Positions 5,832 to 6,432 of a stretch of DNA of 6,432 bases are shown one piece after another (the stretch's first letter is position 1; each line of letters begins with the position of its first letter). A program made the translations under genes and the position numbers. A model generated the notes under the pieces. It searched no databases. It was not told the DNA's origin and worked only from the letters and a program-made list of their open reading frames with translations. This stretch comes from Comamonadaceae bacterium (GTDB taxonomy: Bacteria; Pseudomonadota; Gammaproteobacteria; Burkholderiales; Burkholderiaceae_C): NCBI GenBank assembly GCA_947483455.1, contig CANKNK010000104.1, forward strand, positions 1-6,432, read 5' to 3'.

Positions 5832-6432
5832 ATGGGTCACACGGTCACAATTCTCGATGGCGGCATGGGCCGTGAACTCAAACGCATAGGCGCACCTTTT
5901 CAACAACCCGAATGGTCTGCGCTGGCGCTGATGCAAGGGCCGCAGTTTGTACGCCAAGCGCACGATGCTTTTGCACAGAGCGGCGCGCAGGTACTGACGA
6001 CCAATAGCTACGCGGTCGTACCTTTTCATATCGGCCAAGAGCGCTTTGACGCGCAAGGCGTGGCCCTGGCCCGCTTGTCCTCCGAACTGGCTCGCGCCAG
6101 TGCCGATGCGGCTGGGCACCAAGTGCTGGTAGCCGGTTCGCTGCCGCCAGCGCTGGGGTCTTACCGCCCTGATTTGTTTGTCCATGCGCAGTCGGTTGCG
6201 ATACACCGCAAACTGATTGAAGGCATGGACGCGCTGGTCGATGTGTGGTTGGCCGAAACGCAAAGCTCTATTGCCGAAATCCGCGCCGCGCATGAAGCGC
6301 TGGGCACCAACACCAAACCCTTGTGGATTTCTTTCACACTCGACGATGAGCCCGAAGGCGATGCCGTTACGCTGCGCTCGGGTGAGTCCGTCGATGCTGC
6401 CGTCCGCGAAGCGCTGGCCTTGGGTGCCAAAG
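5832..6432 (+). CDS. Homocysteine S-methyltransferase family protein, N-terminal part
   Basis: The frame starts at ATG 5832, three bases after the stop of the FAD gene, and is still open at the window end, giving 200 residues of a protein normally near 300. The start MGHTVTILDGGMGRELKRIGAP matches the first strand and helix of the homocysteine S-methyltransferase TIM barrel. Further matches are AHDAFAQSGAQVLTTNSYAVVP (43-64), VLVAGSLPPALGSYRPDLF (98-116), LAETQSSIAEI and PLWISFTLDDEP. The family moves a methyl group from a donor such as S-methylmethionine, betaine or S-adenosylmethionine to homocysteine, using a zinc held by three Cys; these Cys lie beyond the window and cannot be checked. 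The 3-base gap, with only a weak GAG 9 bases ahead, suggests translational coupling. Its position links methyl transfer to the amine oxidation encoded upstream. MmuM is the best-known relative, but identity with it is not shown. Confidence 0.85.
   Translation, partial: MGHTVTILDGGMGRELKRIGAPFQQPEWSALALMQGPQFVRQAHDAFAQSGAQVLTTNSYAVVPFHIGQERFDAQGVALARLSSELARASADAAGHQVLVAGSLPPALGSYRPDLFVHAQSVAIHRKLIEGMDALVDVWLAETQSSIAEIRAAHEALGTNTKPLWISFTLDDEPEGDAVTLRSGESVDAAVREALALGAK

Noticed and set aside
5397..6293. A 298-codon minus-strand open frame
   Set aside because: It is antisense to the end of the FAD gene and to the methyltransferase gene, both of which have clear family motifs, and its own translation shows no recognisable domain.
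1..6432. Search for a defence system, phage, mobile element, CRISPR array or tRNA
   Set aside because: No transposase, integrase, nuclease, toxin-antitoxin motif, spaced direct repeats or cloverleaf-like segments were seen; all genes belong to ordinary metabolic or regulatory families.

Overview
The window reads as chromosomal DNA of a moderately GC-rich proteobacterium. Codon choice, compact gene spacing and the style of the proteins suggest a betaproteobacterium, perhaps Comamonadaceae; this is an impression from the sequence, not a database result. There are seven complete or nearly complete genes plus one gene cut by each window edge (eight genes in all). I see no tRNA, rRNA, CRISPR array, insertion sequence or phage gene.

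Layout. Bases 1-312 (+) are the C-terminal part of a VOC/glyoxalase-fold protein. It converges on four genes read on the minus strand. In their direction of transcription these are a MocR-type regulator (3725 to 2151), an exported histidine phosphatase (2052 to 1486), a GNAT acetyltransferase (1422 to 958) and an exported TPR protein (825 to 388). A hairpin at 364-388 sits between the convergent genes and may end transcription. The spacings within the minus-strand group (98, 63 and 132 bases) do not show clearly whether it is one operon. The three downstream genes look like unrelated housekeeping or accessory functions.

The right-hand 2.5 kb is the most coherent part. The MocR gene is divergent from a tight plus-strand set: an NTF2/SnoaL-like small protein, an FAD-dependent amine oxidoreductase of the DAO/PuuB (OrdL) type, and a homocysteine S-methyltransferase family protein cut by the window end. 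The gaps are 18 and 3 bases, so these three are almost certainly one operon. MocR regulators carry an aminotransferase-like domain that senses amino compounds through PLP and usually control a divergent neighbour. The simplest reading is a small amine or amino-acid utilisation locus, possibly for a methylated substrate, controlled by the regulator. The substrate cannot be read from the sequence.

The 234-base divergent intergenic region holds nine copies of the pentamer GCCAG/CTGGC, including two inverted pairs. One cluster overlaps a TATACT -10-like box only 10 bases before the mocR start codon, so the mocR mRNA may be nearly leaderless and autoregulated. No stretch longer than 300 bases lacks a gene.
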